Notes under the pieces: generated by a model | Databases searched by the model: none | What the model was told of the DNA's origin: nothing | The model's input: the letters and a program-made list of their open reading frames with translations, nothing else | In this document: positions 18,901 through 26,089 of the stretch, in pieces | Numbering within the stretch: position 1 is the stretch's first letter | Layout: each line of letters starts with the position of its first letter | Program-made: the position numbers and the translations under genes | Origin: Teichococcus aestuarii | GTDB taxonomy: Bacteria > Pseudomonadota > Alphaproteobacteria > Acetobacterales > Acetobacteraceae | NCBI RefSeq assembly: GCF_003116135.1 | Contig: NZ_PDOA01000007.1 | Span: forward strand, 124,001 to 188,000 | DNA length: 64,000 nucleotides | Direction: 5' to 3'

Positions 18901-19087
18901 CGTAATCTGCCGCCACGTCCATCTGGCCGCCCAGATCGCGCAACGCGTAGTTGACGCCGGCATCGACGATGCCGATGCGGATGCCGGCGCCGGTGTACTG
19001 CGCATAGAGCGGTGTGGCGTTGATGCCCGTGCCGTCCTGAAGCTCCCACTGCGCGGCGTATCCGGGGTCGTTGAAGGACTGTGCCAC
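15902..19087 (-). CDS. S8 serine peptidase with P domain and RTX repeats, likely secreted by type I
   Basis: About 1061 residues. The subtilisin-like domain (1-310) has the catalytic triad: Asp42 (GIVDAG), His79 (GDQHGTT) and Ser234 (SATSWAAP, Ala in place of the usual Gly of GTS), with oxyanion Asn183 (SAGNNGA). Residues about 325-445 are a proprotein-convertase P domain. From about 515 there are glycine/aspartate nonapeptide calcium-binding repeats (GGAGNDTL type). These are organised into four 99-108-residue modules and a C-terminal segment ending in hydrophobic residues, the usual type I secretion signal. No signal peptide is seen. Start choice: GTG 19087 lies 6 bp after AGGAGG; GTG 19090 and TTG 19129 are alternatives. 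No type I exporter genes are in the window. Confidence 0.85.
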   Translation of the reverse strand: MAQSFNDPGYAAQWELQDGTGINATPLYAQYTGAGIRIGIVDAGVNYALRDLGGQMDVAADYDALEGDDDASTTSGDQHGTTVALIIGARANNGIGDIGAAFGARLVAYRFDTRDARTVAQETALLALQHQVDISQNSWSRSGEYFRDDFGSAEYAGAAAAILHAASAGRGGLGTVIVRSAGNNGATGDDVNSHSYLNNRHSIAVGATDSTGAVQPFSNPGAALLVVAPASATSWAAPLVSATVALMLEANPALGYRDVQTILALSARVTDAAGAGWLVNAGTGWNGGGLHVSRGAGFGLVDAQAAVRLAESWRTAPATEASLHTASATSGGVLDLPDLGTASQGVTIEGDLLVERAEISVDLLHARPGQLRITLISPGGTESVLLDQLGLGRYKEVDGHLVFTFSSVQFLWEQARGEWTLRVEDLAAGTGGRLASWSLTLYGAPASDDTVHVFTDEYAAQVAADPGRTLLQDDAGTDTLNAAAVTTASLIDLSPGGASRIAGQVLVLAPGTRIENADGGDGGDTLIGNAAANRLDGHRGNDTLRGMAGDDTLIGGEGEDRLDGGSGNDLMAGGAGNDTYIVDSTGDRIEERAGEGLDTAEASVSHVLSAGVEWLRLMGAERLNGTGNAGENVLIGNEANNVLDGGAGDDWLLGRGGDDTLIGGAGNDRLDGGAGRNRLAGGPGDDLYLIAAAGNEVVEKAGEGTDTVQSWASFVLPAHVEHLQLMGNAKIHGTGNSLANTIAGNAQNNIITAGAGDDTVHGMAGHDTLDGGAGADRLEGGMGDDIYIVDDNGDLVVERPGEGLDAVRSWISHILAANVEQLRLMGEQALDGAGNAGNNILYGNAAGNILSGEDGDDILYGEGGNDTLFGGAGNDQFHGGAGTNQMIGGLGDDIFHVAHSKDSVMENAGEGWDTVQSWISHTLPEAVEALVLRGSQPLRGTGNALDNLILGNAQANRLSGGGGNDTLDGGHGPDILTGGSGADRFILQAGQGTDHITDFRPAEGDVVVLQGFPPAAADGWPAGYWLQQAGADVLLQDASGTALVLDGIQLSALSAQDFLLG
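16117..17350 (-). repeat. four tandem RTX modules inside the protease gene
   Basis: On the protein, four modules start with Y/F-[IHL]-V-type strands: YIVDSTGD (17350), YLIAAAGN (17026), YIVDDNGD (16729) and FHVAHSKD (16405). Each contains GEG-[LTW]-DT, a VLxxxVExLxLMG strand and a run of nonapeptides. Three complete modules are 108, 99 and 108 residues long, so they differ by exactly one nonapeptide. This indicates growth by duplication. Confidence 0.75.
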
Positions 19088-19120
19088 CACCTGCCTCCTG
19101 CCTGCTGTGCAGGAGGCAGG
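19087..19120 (-). promoter_or_regulatory. hairpin enclosing the ribosome-binding site of the RTX protease
   Basis: On the mRNA, arms CCTGCCTCCTG and CAGGAGGCAGG (plus-strand 19110-19120 and 19090-19100) form a perfect 11-bp stem with a 9-base loop CACAGCAGG. The 3' arm contains the whole AGGAGG ribosome-binding site and ends at the first possible GTG start. Translation should be blocked until the stem opens. Confidence 0.7.
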
Positions 19121-19207
19121 GGTAGGCAAGTGCCCGCTCCAATTGGTTAAAGAGGCACAAAGAGTCCTTTCCGTGCCCGGACGACGCCGGAGCGGCTTCG
19201 GAAGCCG

Positions 19208-19540
19208 TTATCGCGGGGTGCAGAACATGTCCCGCAGCAGGGCGAGAAGCCGGGCCACGCGCGGGTCAGCCACGCGGTAGTGGAGCGTGGTGCCTTCCCG
19301 CCGCGCCACCACCAGCCCATCCTCGCGCAGCCGGGCCAGATGCTGCGAGACACCCGGCTGCGACAGGCCGAGGCGTGCCGTGAGCGCTCCCACCGTCATC
19401 TCGCCCGCCTCCGTCAGGTGGCAGAGCAGCAGCAGGCGCGGCTCGCTGGCCAGCTGCCGCAGCAGCGCCGCCGCCTGGGTGGCGCTGGCCTGCAGCTGGA
19501 GGGCCTCGGCCTGCGCCGGCATGGCCTCCCGCCCGCTCAT
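19208..19540 (-). CDS. ArsR family regulator, SqrR/BigR-like two-cysteine type
   Basis: This 110-residue winged-helix repressor has the helix-turn-helix at about 48-72 (TVGALTARLGLSQPGVSQHLARL). It lacks the ELCVCDL metal site of arsenic and cadmium sensors. Instead it has exactly two cysteines, Cys40 (LLLLCHL) and Cys107 (LRDMFC), the positions and surroundings used by the persulfide sensors SqrR and BigR to form a polysulfide link. Its ATG overlaps the cydX stop (ATGA), so it is the last gene of the cyd operon. It probably ties terminal-oxidase expression to sulfide or redox state. Family is firm; the sensing role is inferred. Confidence 0.83.
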   Translation of the reverse strand: MSGREAMPAQAEALQLQASATQAAALLRQLASEPRLLLLCHLTEAGEMTVGALTARLGLSQPGVSQHLARLREDGLVVARREGTTLHYRVADPRVARLLALLRDMFCTPR

Positions 19541-19647
19541 GTCTCCGGCGCGCCGCGCCCTTCCTCCATCAGCTCGAACCACATGGCGTTCAGCACGGCG
19601 AAGGCGGCGGCGAGGGGGAGGCCCAGCAGCCAAGCGAAGTACCACAT
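19537..19647 (-). CDS. cydX: cytochrome bd oxidase small subunit CydX
   Basis: This 36-residue protein has one membrane helix and the CydX hallmarks: MWYFAWLLGLPLA at the start, then a central Asn and the FELMEE acidic end. CydX stabilises the CydAB haem site. It lies 19 bp after cydB and overlaps the ArsR start by 4 bp (ATGA). It is too short for ordinary gene-length cut-offs but its position and sequence are convincing. Confidence 0.9.
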   Translation of the reverse strand: MWYFAWLLGLPLAAAFAVLNAMWFELMEEGRGAPET

Positions 19648-19666
19648 CGGGCGGTTTCCTTTCCGG

Positions 19667-20815
19667 TCAGTAGCTGTCGGCGCTGCCGCGCACGCTGTGC
19701 TCGTCCACCTTGCCCCACAGCACCCGGTAGACCCAGGCGGTGTAGGCGAGGATGAGCGGCAGGAAGAGCACCGTGGCGACGAGCATGATGAACAGCGTCA
19801 GGTGCGAGGAGGAGCTGTCCCACACCGTCAGGCTGGAGCGGGGGTCGAGCGAGGAGGGCAGAAGGAAGGGGAAGAGCGACAGCCCCACCGTGCTGATGAT
19901 GCCGAAATTGGCGAGCTTGCTGCACAGCAGGGTGCTCACCTCCCGCCCCGCCCGCAGGCCGAGCAGGGCGCCCAGCAGCCCCAGGAAGCCGCAGGCGGGG
20001 GCCAGCAGCATCCACGGGTGGGCGGCGTAGTTGGCGAGCCAAGCCGCCCCTTCCCGCGCCACCTCCTTCAGCAGCGGCGCGGAGGGGCCGGCGGGATCGA
20101 TCGGGCTGGTGATGCGGTAGCCCGCCATCAGCGCCACCCACACGCCCCCGAGCGCGAACAGGCCGATCGCCGCCAGCGCCGCCACGCCGCCGTAGCGCCG
20201 GCCGCGCTCGGCGACCGGGCCGCTGGCCTTCAGCGAGAGCCAGGCGCCGCCATGCATCACCATCATGCAGAGCGAGAGCGCGCCGCAGAGCAGGGCGAAG
20301 GGGTTGAGCAGGCCGAAGAAGCTGCCCTCGTAGCGGATGCCGTATTCCTCGGTAAGGCGGAAGGGCACGCCCTGCAGCACGTTGCCCACCGCCACGCCGA
20401 AGATCAGCGCGGGGACGAAGCCGCCGGTGAACAGCGCCCAGTCCCACGCCATGCGCCAGCGCGGGTCGTCGCGCTTGCCGCGGTACTTGAAGCCGACGGG
20501 GCGCAGGATCAGCGCCGCCAGCACCACGAACATGGCGAGGTAGAAGCCCGAGAAGGACACCGCGTAGAGCGGCGGCCAGGCGGCGAAGATGGCGCCGCCG
20601 CCGAGGATCAGCCACACCTGGTTGCCCTCCCAGGTGGGGGCGATGCTGTTGATGGCGACGCGCCGCTCCATGTCGGTGCGGCCGACGAAGGGCAGCAGCG
20701 CGCCGACGCCGAGGTCGAAGCCGTCGGCCACGGCGAAGCCGATCAGCAGCACGCCGAGCAGCGCCCACCAGATCAGCCGCAGGGTGGGGTAGTCGAGCAG
20801 TTCATGCAGGATCAT
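19667..20815 (-). CDS. cydB: cytochrome bd ubiquinol oxidase subunit II
   Basis: This 382-residue integral membrane protein starts with the diagnostic [27 protein letters not shown] stretch (residues about 13-39, given as LRLIWW...DGFDLGVG). WEGNQVWLI is near residue 62 and [13 protein letters not shown] near 100. CydB supports CydA in the quinol-oxidising, O2-reducing complex in the inner membrane. It starts 6 bp after cydA and is followed by cydX. The length matches the family. Confidence 0.95.
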   Translation of the reverse strand: MILHELLDYPTLRLIWWALLGVLLIGFAVADGFDLGVGALLPFVGRTDMERRVAINSIAPTWEGNQVWLILGGGAIFAAWPPLYAVSFSGFYLAMFVVLAALILRPVGFKYRGKRDDPRWRMAWDWALFTGGFVPALIFGVAVGNVLQGVPFRLTEEYGIRYEGSFFGLLNPFALLCGALSLCMMVMHGGAWLSLKASGPVAERGRRYGGVAALAAIGLFALGGVWVALMAGYRITSPIDPAGPSAPLLKEVAREGAAWLANYAAHPWMLLAPACGFLGLLGALLGLRAGREVSTLLCSKLANFGIISTVGLSLFPFLLPSSLDPRSSLTVWDSSSSHLTLFIMLVATVLFLPLILAYTAWVYRVLWGKVDEHSVRGSADSY

Positions 20816-20821
20816 GGCACG

Positions 20822-22405
20822 TCACTCCGCCGGCAGGGCGCGCAGCGGCGCCGCGGGAGCTGCGGGATGCGCGGGAGCCGAGGATGCCGGTCCCTTGCGG
20901 ATGGCCTTCAGCATCAGCCCCATCTCGACCACCGCCAGCACGCTGTAGATCAGGGTGAAGCCGGCGATGGTCAGCAGCACCTCGGTGACGCCGAGATGCG
21001 AGACCGCCATGGCGGTGGGCAGCACGCCCTCGATGATCCAGGGCTGGCGGCCGTATTCGGCGACGATCCAGCCCAACTCGGCGGCGACCCAGGGCAGCGG
21101 GATGCTGCACACCGCCACCCAGAGCAGCCAGCGGTGCCGGTCCAGCCGGTGCCGGGCAGAGAGGTAGAAGAAGGTGGCGGTGAGCAGGATGAAGAACATC
21201 CCGAGCCCGACCATGATCCGGAACGACCAGAACAGCGGCGCCACCTGCGGCACCGTGTCCCAGGCCGCGCGGCTGATCTGCTCCGGCGTGGCCTCGCGGG
21301 GGTCGTCGAGGTAGCGGCGCAGCAGGTAGGCGTAGCCGAGCTGGCGGCCATGCGCCTCGAAGGCCTGCTGCAACGCCGCCGGCACCGCCGCGCCGCGCGG
21401 CAGGGCGCGGATCTGCTGGAGCGCGTCATAGGCCAGGATGCCCTGGCGCACCCGCTCCTCCGCCCGCGCCACCAGCGCCTTGATGCCCGGCACCTCGGTG
21501 GTGAGCGAGCGGGTGGCGATCAGCCCCATCAGGCCGGGGATGTGGATGGCGTAGTGCGTCTCGCGCGCCTCCTGGTCGGGGAAGCCGAAGGCGGTGAAGG
21601 CGGCGGGCGCCGGCTCCGTCTCCCACATCGCCTCGATGGCGGCGAGCTTCATCTGCTGGTGCTCAGTGGCCAGGTAGCCGCTCTCGTCGCCGAGCACGAC
21701 GACGGAGAGCGAGGCGGCGAGGCCGAAGGAGGCGGCCACCGTCATCGAGCGCCGCGCCAGCGCCACGTGCCGCCCCTTCAGCAGGTACCAGGCGGAGACG
21801 CCGAGCACGAAGAGGGCCGCCGTGACATAGCCGGCCGAGACGGTGTGGACGAACTTCGCCTGCGCCACCGGGTTGAACAGCACGGCCCAGAAGTCGGCCA
21901 CCTCCATCCGCATGGTCTGCGGGTTGAAGGCGGCGCCGACGGGGTTCTGCATCCAGCCATTGGCGATCAGGATCCAGAGCGCCGAGAGGTTGGAGCCGAG
22001 CGCCACGGCCCAGGTGGCCGCGAGGTGGCCGAGCTTCGAGAGCCTGTCCCAGCCGAAGAAGAACAGCCCGACGAAGGTGGCCTCCAGGAAGAAGGCCATC
22101 AGCCCCTCGATGGCGAGCGGGGCGCCGAAGATGTCGCCGACATAGTGGCTGTAGTAGCTCCAGTTCATGCCGAACTGGAATTCCATGGTCAGTCCGGTGG
22201 CCACGCCGAGCACGAAGTTGATGCCGAACAGCGTGCCCCAGAAGCGCGTCATCTCCCGCCACACGGCGCGGCCGGTCATGACATAGACCGTCTCCATGAT
22301 GGCCAGCAGGATCGACAGGCCGATGGTCAGCGGCACGAAGAGGAAGTGGTAGAGCGCGGTCAGGGCGAATTGCAGCCGTGACAACGCGACGACGTCGAGT
22401 TCCAT
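20822..22405 (-). CDS. cydA: cytochrome bd ubiquinol oxidase subunit I
   Basis: This 527-residue subunit contains the three haems. Axial ligands are seen at His20 (ALYHFLF), His187 (FVHTVSAGY) and Met398 (FRIMVGLGM), and the quinol-side motif GWIVAEYGRQPW is near 445-456. The length and GRQPW context resemble the long-Q-loop E. coli type. It oxidises quinol and reduces O2 with high affinity, and such oxidases resist sulfide, cyanide and NO. It follows cydC by 85 bp in the operon and precedes cydB by 6 bp. Confidence 0.95.
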   Translation of the reverse strand: MELDVVALSRLQFALTALYHFLFVPLTIGLSILLAIMETVYVMTGRAVWREMTRFWGTLFGINFVLGVATGLTMEFQFGMNWSYYSHYVGDIFGAPLAIEGLMAFFLEATFVGLFFFGWDRLSKLGHLAATWAVALGSNLSALWILIANGWMQNPVGAAFNPQTMRMEVADFWAVLFNPVAQAKFVHTVSAGYVTAALFVLGVSAWYLLKGRHVALARRSMTVAASFGLAASLSVVVLGDESGYLATEHQQMKLAAIEAMWETEPAPAAFTAFGFPDQEARETHYAIHIPGLMGLIATRSLTTEVPGIKALVARAEERVRQGILAYDALQQIRALPRGAAVPAALQQAFEAHGRQLGYAYLLRRYLDDPREATPEQISRAAWDTVPQVAPLFWSFRIMVGLGMFFILLTATFFYLSARHRLDRHRWLLWVAVCSIPLPWVAAELGWIVAEYGRQPWIIEGVLPTAMAVSHLGVTEVLLTIAGFTLIYSVLAVVEMGLMLKAIRKGPASSAPAHPAAPAAPLRALPAE

Positions 22406-22490
22406 CCGATCCCGCCGGGGTGCAGCCGGCGTCCTCTCGATGTTGCGGCCGGCGCCGGAGCGCGTCGGCCGTGAAGCCCGGGGCGGCGCC

Positions 22491-24164
22491 TCAGCCGGGG
22501 CGCAGCGCGGCGAGGGCGGCGGCGAAGCCCGCCTCGCCCCGCCGGTGCTCGCCCACGAGGCGGCCTTCCTCCAGCAGCAGCAGCCGGTCGGCCAGCGCGG
22601 CCTCGCGGCGCAGATGGGTGCAGATCAGCAGGCTCGCGCCCTCCGCCCGGGCGGCGAGGCGGGCCAGCACATCGGCGGCGAGGGCGCCGTCCATCCCCTC
22701 GGTCGGCTCGTCGAGCAGCCAGAGGGGGGCGCCGCGCAGCAGCAGCCGGGCCAGCGCCAGGCGGCGGGACTGGCCGCCGGAAAGCCCGGCGCCGCCCTCG
22801 CCGAGGCGCGCCTCCAGCCCCTCGGGCAGGGTGGCGACATGCGCGGCGAGGCCCGCATCGGCCAGCGCGCGCCAGAGGCGGGCATCGTCGGCCGTGGGGT
22901 CGGCCAGCAGCAGGTTGCCGCGCAGCGTGTCCTGGAACAGCTCGGTCCGCTGGGTCAGCAGGGTGGCGGGCAGGGCGGCCACCTGCCCCTCCCACGGCGC
23001 CAGCTCGCCGGCCACCAGCGCCAGCAGGGTGGATTTGCCCGCGCCGCTGGCACCGATGACCGCCACGTGCTCACCCCGCGCCACGCGCAGGCTGATGCCG
23101 CGCAGCGCCGGGTGGGCGGCGCCCTCGTGTCCGGCAGTGACGCTCTCCAGCCGCAGCGCCTCGCCCGTGGCGGGCAGCGGCAGGGGGGCGGGGGGCGCCG
23201 CGGGCGCCAGGCGCGGCGCGAGGCGGCGGGCGGCCAGCAAGGTGCGGCCCAACTCCACCGCGCCGCGCCGCAGCGCGCCGAAGGGCTCCAGCGCGGCAAG
23301 CGCCAGCAGCAGCGCCAGCGCCGCCTGCGGCGCGGTGATGCGCCCGGCCTCTGCCAGCGCGCCCACCGCCAGCAGCGTGCCGCAGAGCGCCGCCGTGCCG
23401 GCCAGTGCAAAGCCGAGCCCGGCCTGGGTCTCGATGCGGTGGGCGGTGTCCTCGGCGGCGGCGAGGCGGGCCTCGGCGCGCAGCGTGGCGGCGTGCTGCG
23501 CCGGCAGGCGGCCGGCCATCAGCAGCTCCGGCTGGCCGGAGAGCAGGTCGATGGCGCGGGCGCGCAGCGCCTCGGTTGCCAGGGCACGGCGGCGTGCGGG
23601 CCGCGCCCCCGCCCGCGCCGCCCGCAGCGGCACCAGGAGCCCCGCCCCCAGCAGCAGCGCCAGCATGCCCGCCCCCAGCGCCGGGTGCAGCAGCCCGAGC
23701 GCCAGACCGGTGGCCAGTGCCACGGCCAGCGCCGCGCCGGCCGGCACCAGCAGGCGGAGATAGAGCCCGTCCAGCGCATCGACATCGGCGGTGAGGCGGA
23801 ACAGCAGCCGGGCGGGGCGGGCCAGCAGGTGGCGCGCGGCGCCGGGCGCGGCCCAGCCGCGGAACAGCCGCTCGCGCAGCGCCGCCAGCAGGGCCAGCGT
23901 CGCGTCATGCGTCACCAGCCGCTCGCCATAGCGGCCGGCGGTGCGGACCAGCGCCAGCAGGCGGATGCCGGCGGCGGGGCGGAACACGTCGAAGCCCAGC
24001 GCGCCGGCTCCTCCGGCCAGGGCCGTGGCCGTGATGAACCAGCCGGAGAGGCCGAGCAGCGCCGCGCCCGCCAGGGTGGTCAGCGCCGCCAGCGCCGCGC
24101 CGCCGAGCAGCGCGTCGCGCCGCTCCCGCCAGAACAGCGCCAGCAGGGGGAGGAGTGCCTTCAT
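22491..24164 (-). CDS. cydC: ABC exporter subunit CydC for cytochrome bd assembly
   Basis: This 557-residue fused ABC exporter half has six N-terminal helices (residues 1-300) and a nucleotide-binding domain with Walker A GASGAGKS near 370, signature LSGGQSRRLALARLLL near 465 and Walker B LWLLDEPTEGMD near 485. With CydD it exports glutathione/cysteine and binds haem, which is needed for bd oxidase assembly. ATG 24164 overlaps the cydD stop (ATGA). Walker A and B identify it as the catalytic half in the usual sense. Confidence 0.92.
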   Translation of the reverse strand: MKALLPLLALFWRERRDALLGGAALAALTTLAGAALLGLSGWFITATALAGGAGALGFDVFRPAAGIRLLALVRTAGRYGERLVTHDATLALLAALRERLFRGWAAPGAARHLLARPARLLFRLTADVDALDGLYLRLLVPAGAALAVALATGLALGLLHPALGAGMLALLLGAGLLVPLRAARAGARPARRRALATEALRARAIDLLSGQPELLMAGRLPAQHAATLRAEARLAAAEDTAHRIETQAGLGFALAGTAALCGTLLAVGALAEAGRITAPQAALALLLALAALEPFGALRRGAVELGRTLLAARRLAPRLAPAAPPAPLPLPATGEALRLESVTAGHEGAAHPALRGISLRVARGEHVAVIGASGAGKSTLLALVAGELAPWEGQVAALPATLLTQRTELFQDTLRGNLLLADPTADDARLWRALADAGLAAHVATLPEGLEARLGEGGAGLSGGQSRRLALARLLLRGAPLWLLDEPTEGMDGALAADVLARLAARAEGASLLICTHLRREAALADRLLLLEEGRLVGEHRRGEAGFAAALAALRPG

Positions 24165-25894
24165 AGCGTGATCACCCGGTCCATGCGCGCCGCCAGCACG
24201 GGGTCGTGCGTCGCCAGCAGCAGGGTGCGGCCCTGGCACAGCGCCAGCAGCGTCTCGGTGAGGGCGGCCGCCGTGGCGGCATCCAGATGCGCGGTGGGCT
24301 CGTCGGCCAGCACCAGGGTGGCGGCGGGGTCGGCCAGGGCGCGGGCCATCGCCAGGCGCAGCGCCTCGCCGCCCGAGAGGCCGGCGCCGCCCTCGCCAAC
24401 CCCGCCTTCCGCGCCGAGGCCGGCCAGGCGCAGGGCGCGCGCCGTCTCCGGGCGGCCGAGCCCGGCGCGGCCCAGCGCCACATTGGCATGGCGGGAGCCG
24501 GCGAAGAGGTGCGGCCGCTGCCCCACCCAGGCGATGCGGCGGCGCAGCGCGGCGGCATTCGCCGCGTCGAGCGGCACGCCGCCGATGCGGATGCGCCCGG
24601 CGCCGGGTTCCGCCAACCCTGCCAGCAGGGCGAGCAGGGTGGACTTGCCGGTGCCGCTCGGCCCCAGCAGCGCCACATGCTCGCCGGGCGCGAGGGAGAG
24701 GGAGATCTCCGCCAGCGTATCGCGCGCCGCGCCGGGGTGGCGGAAGCGCAGGCCCTCGGCCAGGAGGGCGGGGGGCGGGGCCGGCCGGGGCGCGGGGGCG
24801 GCCTCCAGCGCGCCGGGCAGGGCGAGCGCATCAGGCGCGGCCAGGGCGCGCAGGGCGCCGAGCGCGGCCTCGCCGGCGGCGCGGTCGTGCCAGGCGGCGC
24901 ACATCTCGCGCAGCGGCTCGAAGAAGGCCGGCGCCAGCAGCAGGATGAACAACCCGCCGCCGAGGCTGAGCGGCGCGCCCCAGCTTCCGGCCTCCAACTG
25001 CCCGAGCAGGTGGAAACCGACATAGACGGCCACCAGCGCCACGCCGAGCGCCGAGAACAGCTCCATCACCGCCGAGGAGAGGAAGGCGATGCGCAGCACC
25101 GCCATGCTCCGCTCCCGCAGGCTTTCCGCCTGGGCGCGCAGCCGGGTGGCGGTGGCCTCCACGGCGCCGAGGGCACGGATGCTGGCCAGCCCCCGCAGCC
25201 GGTCCAGCAGGAAGCCGTTCATGCCGCCCAGCTCCAGCAGCCGCGCCTCGCTGGCGGCCTTCGCCCGCAGGCCGATCAGCGCCATGAAGAGCGGGATCAT
25301 CGGTGCCGCCAGCAGCAGCGCCAGCGCCGCCAGCCAGGAGAAGGGCAGGATGGCGAGCAGGATGAGTGGCGGCAGCAGCGTGGCGCGCAGCCGCGCGGCG
25401 CGGAAGCGCAGCAGGTAGGGCAGAACCGCCTCGGCCTGCTCGGCCAGCACGCTGGCGGCGGCGCCGGAGGCGGGGCGGGTGGCGTCGAGCGGCGAGCGCG
25501 TGGCCAGCGCCGTGAGCGCCTCCGCCCGCAGCGTGCCGAGCAGGGCGCGCGCGGCGGCGAAGGCGATGCGCCCGCCGCGCGCCTCAAGCCCCGCCCGGGC
25601 GAGGCCGAGCAGCGCCACCAGCCCGGCGGGCCAGAGCATCTCCGCCAGCCCGCCACCCTCGGCGAGGCGTGCCACGGCCAGCGCCAGCAGCGCCGCCTGC
25701 GGCAGCCAGAGCAGCCCGGCCAGCGCCTGCAGCAGCGCGCCGCGCCGCACGCCGGCGGGCAGCGGGGTGGCGCGCGGCCGACGCGGGGGGGAGGGGGCCG
25801 CCGCGGGCACGGGCGCGGCCTGCGGGACCTGCCCCGGCGCCTGCGGCAGGAGAGGGGCTTCGAAGCTGAGGGAGGCGGTCTCGCGCGGGGCCAC
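24161..25894 (-). CDS. cydD: ABC exporter subunit CydD for cytochrome bd assembly
   Basis: This 577-residue exporter half is the first gene of the cyd operon. A Pro/Ala-rich N-terminal tail (about 45 residues) precedes the six-helix domain. The ATPase domain has Walker A GPSGTGKS near 395 and signature LSGGEALRLAMARAL near 495, with Walker B LVLADEPTAHLD near 515. The start appears to be GTG at 25894. It works with CydC. A FixK/FNR-type box lies 56 bp upstream. Confidence 0.92.
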   Translation of the reverse strand: MAPRETASLSFEAPLLPQAPGQVPQAAPVPAAAPSPPRRPRATPLPAGVRRGALLQALAGLLWLPQAALLALAVARLAEGGGLAEMLWPAGLVALLGLARAGLEARGGRIAFAAARALLGTLRAEALTALATRSPLDATRPASGAAASVLAEQAEAVLPYLLRFRAARLRATLLPPLILLAILPFSWLAALALLLAAPMIPLFMALIGLRAKAASEARLLELGGMNGFLLDRLRGLASIRALGAVEATATRLRAQAESLRERSMAVLRIAFLSSAVMELFSALGVALVAVYVGFHLLGQLEAGSWGAPLSLGGGLFILLLAPAFFEPLREMCAAWHDRAAGEAALGALRALAAPDALALPGALEAAPAPRPAPPPALLAEGLRFRHPGAARDTLAEISLSLAPGEHVALLGPSGTGKSTLLALLAGLAEPGAGRIRIGGVPLDAANAAALRRRIAWVGQRPHLFAGSRHANVALGRAGLGRPETARALRLAGLGAEGGVGEGGAGLSGGEALRLAMARALADPAATLVLADEPTAHLDAATAAALTETLLALCQGRTLLLATHDPVLAARMDRVITL

Positions 25895-25950
25895 GCCGGA
25901 ACATCCTTGGTTGCGCGGCGCTGCTTTAGAACCTGGGCTTGGCGGGGGCC

Positions 25951-25964
25951 TTGCGCTGCATCAA
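25951..25964 (-). promoter_or_regulatory. FixK/FNR-type box upstream of cydD
   Basis: The minus strand reads TTGATGCAGCGCAA, fitting TTG(A/C)-N6-(T/G)CAA, the site of FixK/FNR-class regulators. It is 56 bp before the cydD start. Bd oxidases are commonly induced under low O2 through such sites. Confidence 0.6.
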
Positions 25965-25991
25965 GTTTCAGAACGGAGCGCTTATATATTT

Positions 25992-26009
25992 GGCCGTTTA
26001 TGAACGGCC
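25992..26009. promoter_or_regulatory. 18-bp palindrome in the cydD / binding-protein intergenic region
   Basis: GGCCGTT-TATG-AACGGCC is a perfect inverted repeat next to an AT-rich run (TTATATATTT at 25982-25991). It lies 80 bp before the forward binding-protein gene. It may be an operator; no regulator can be named. Confidence 0.35.
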
Positions 26010-26089
26010 GCTTCACGCGCGGCGCCGCGACCGGCGGCATGGAACTTGCTGTGCCCTGCGTATCCTCATGCAGGGACAGACCGCACGTG

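Noticed and set aside
15980-19150. Open frame of more than 1000 codons on the plus strand
   Set aside because: It is antisense to the RTX protease and arises because the GC-rich repeat codons lack stops on the other strand; its translation is low-complexity without domains.
19280-22381. Open frame of about 1030 codons on the plus strand
   Set aside because: Antisense shadow of arsR, cydX, cydB and cydA, rich in His, Gln, Arg and Gly with no family features.
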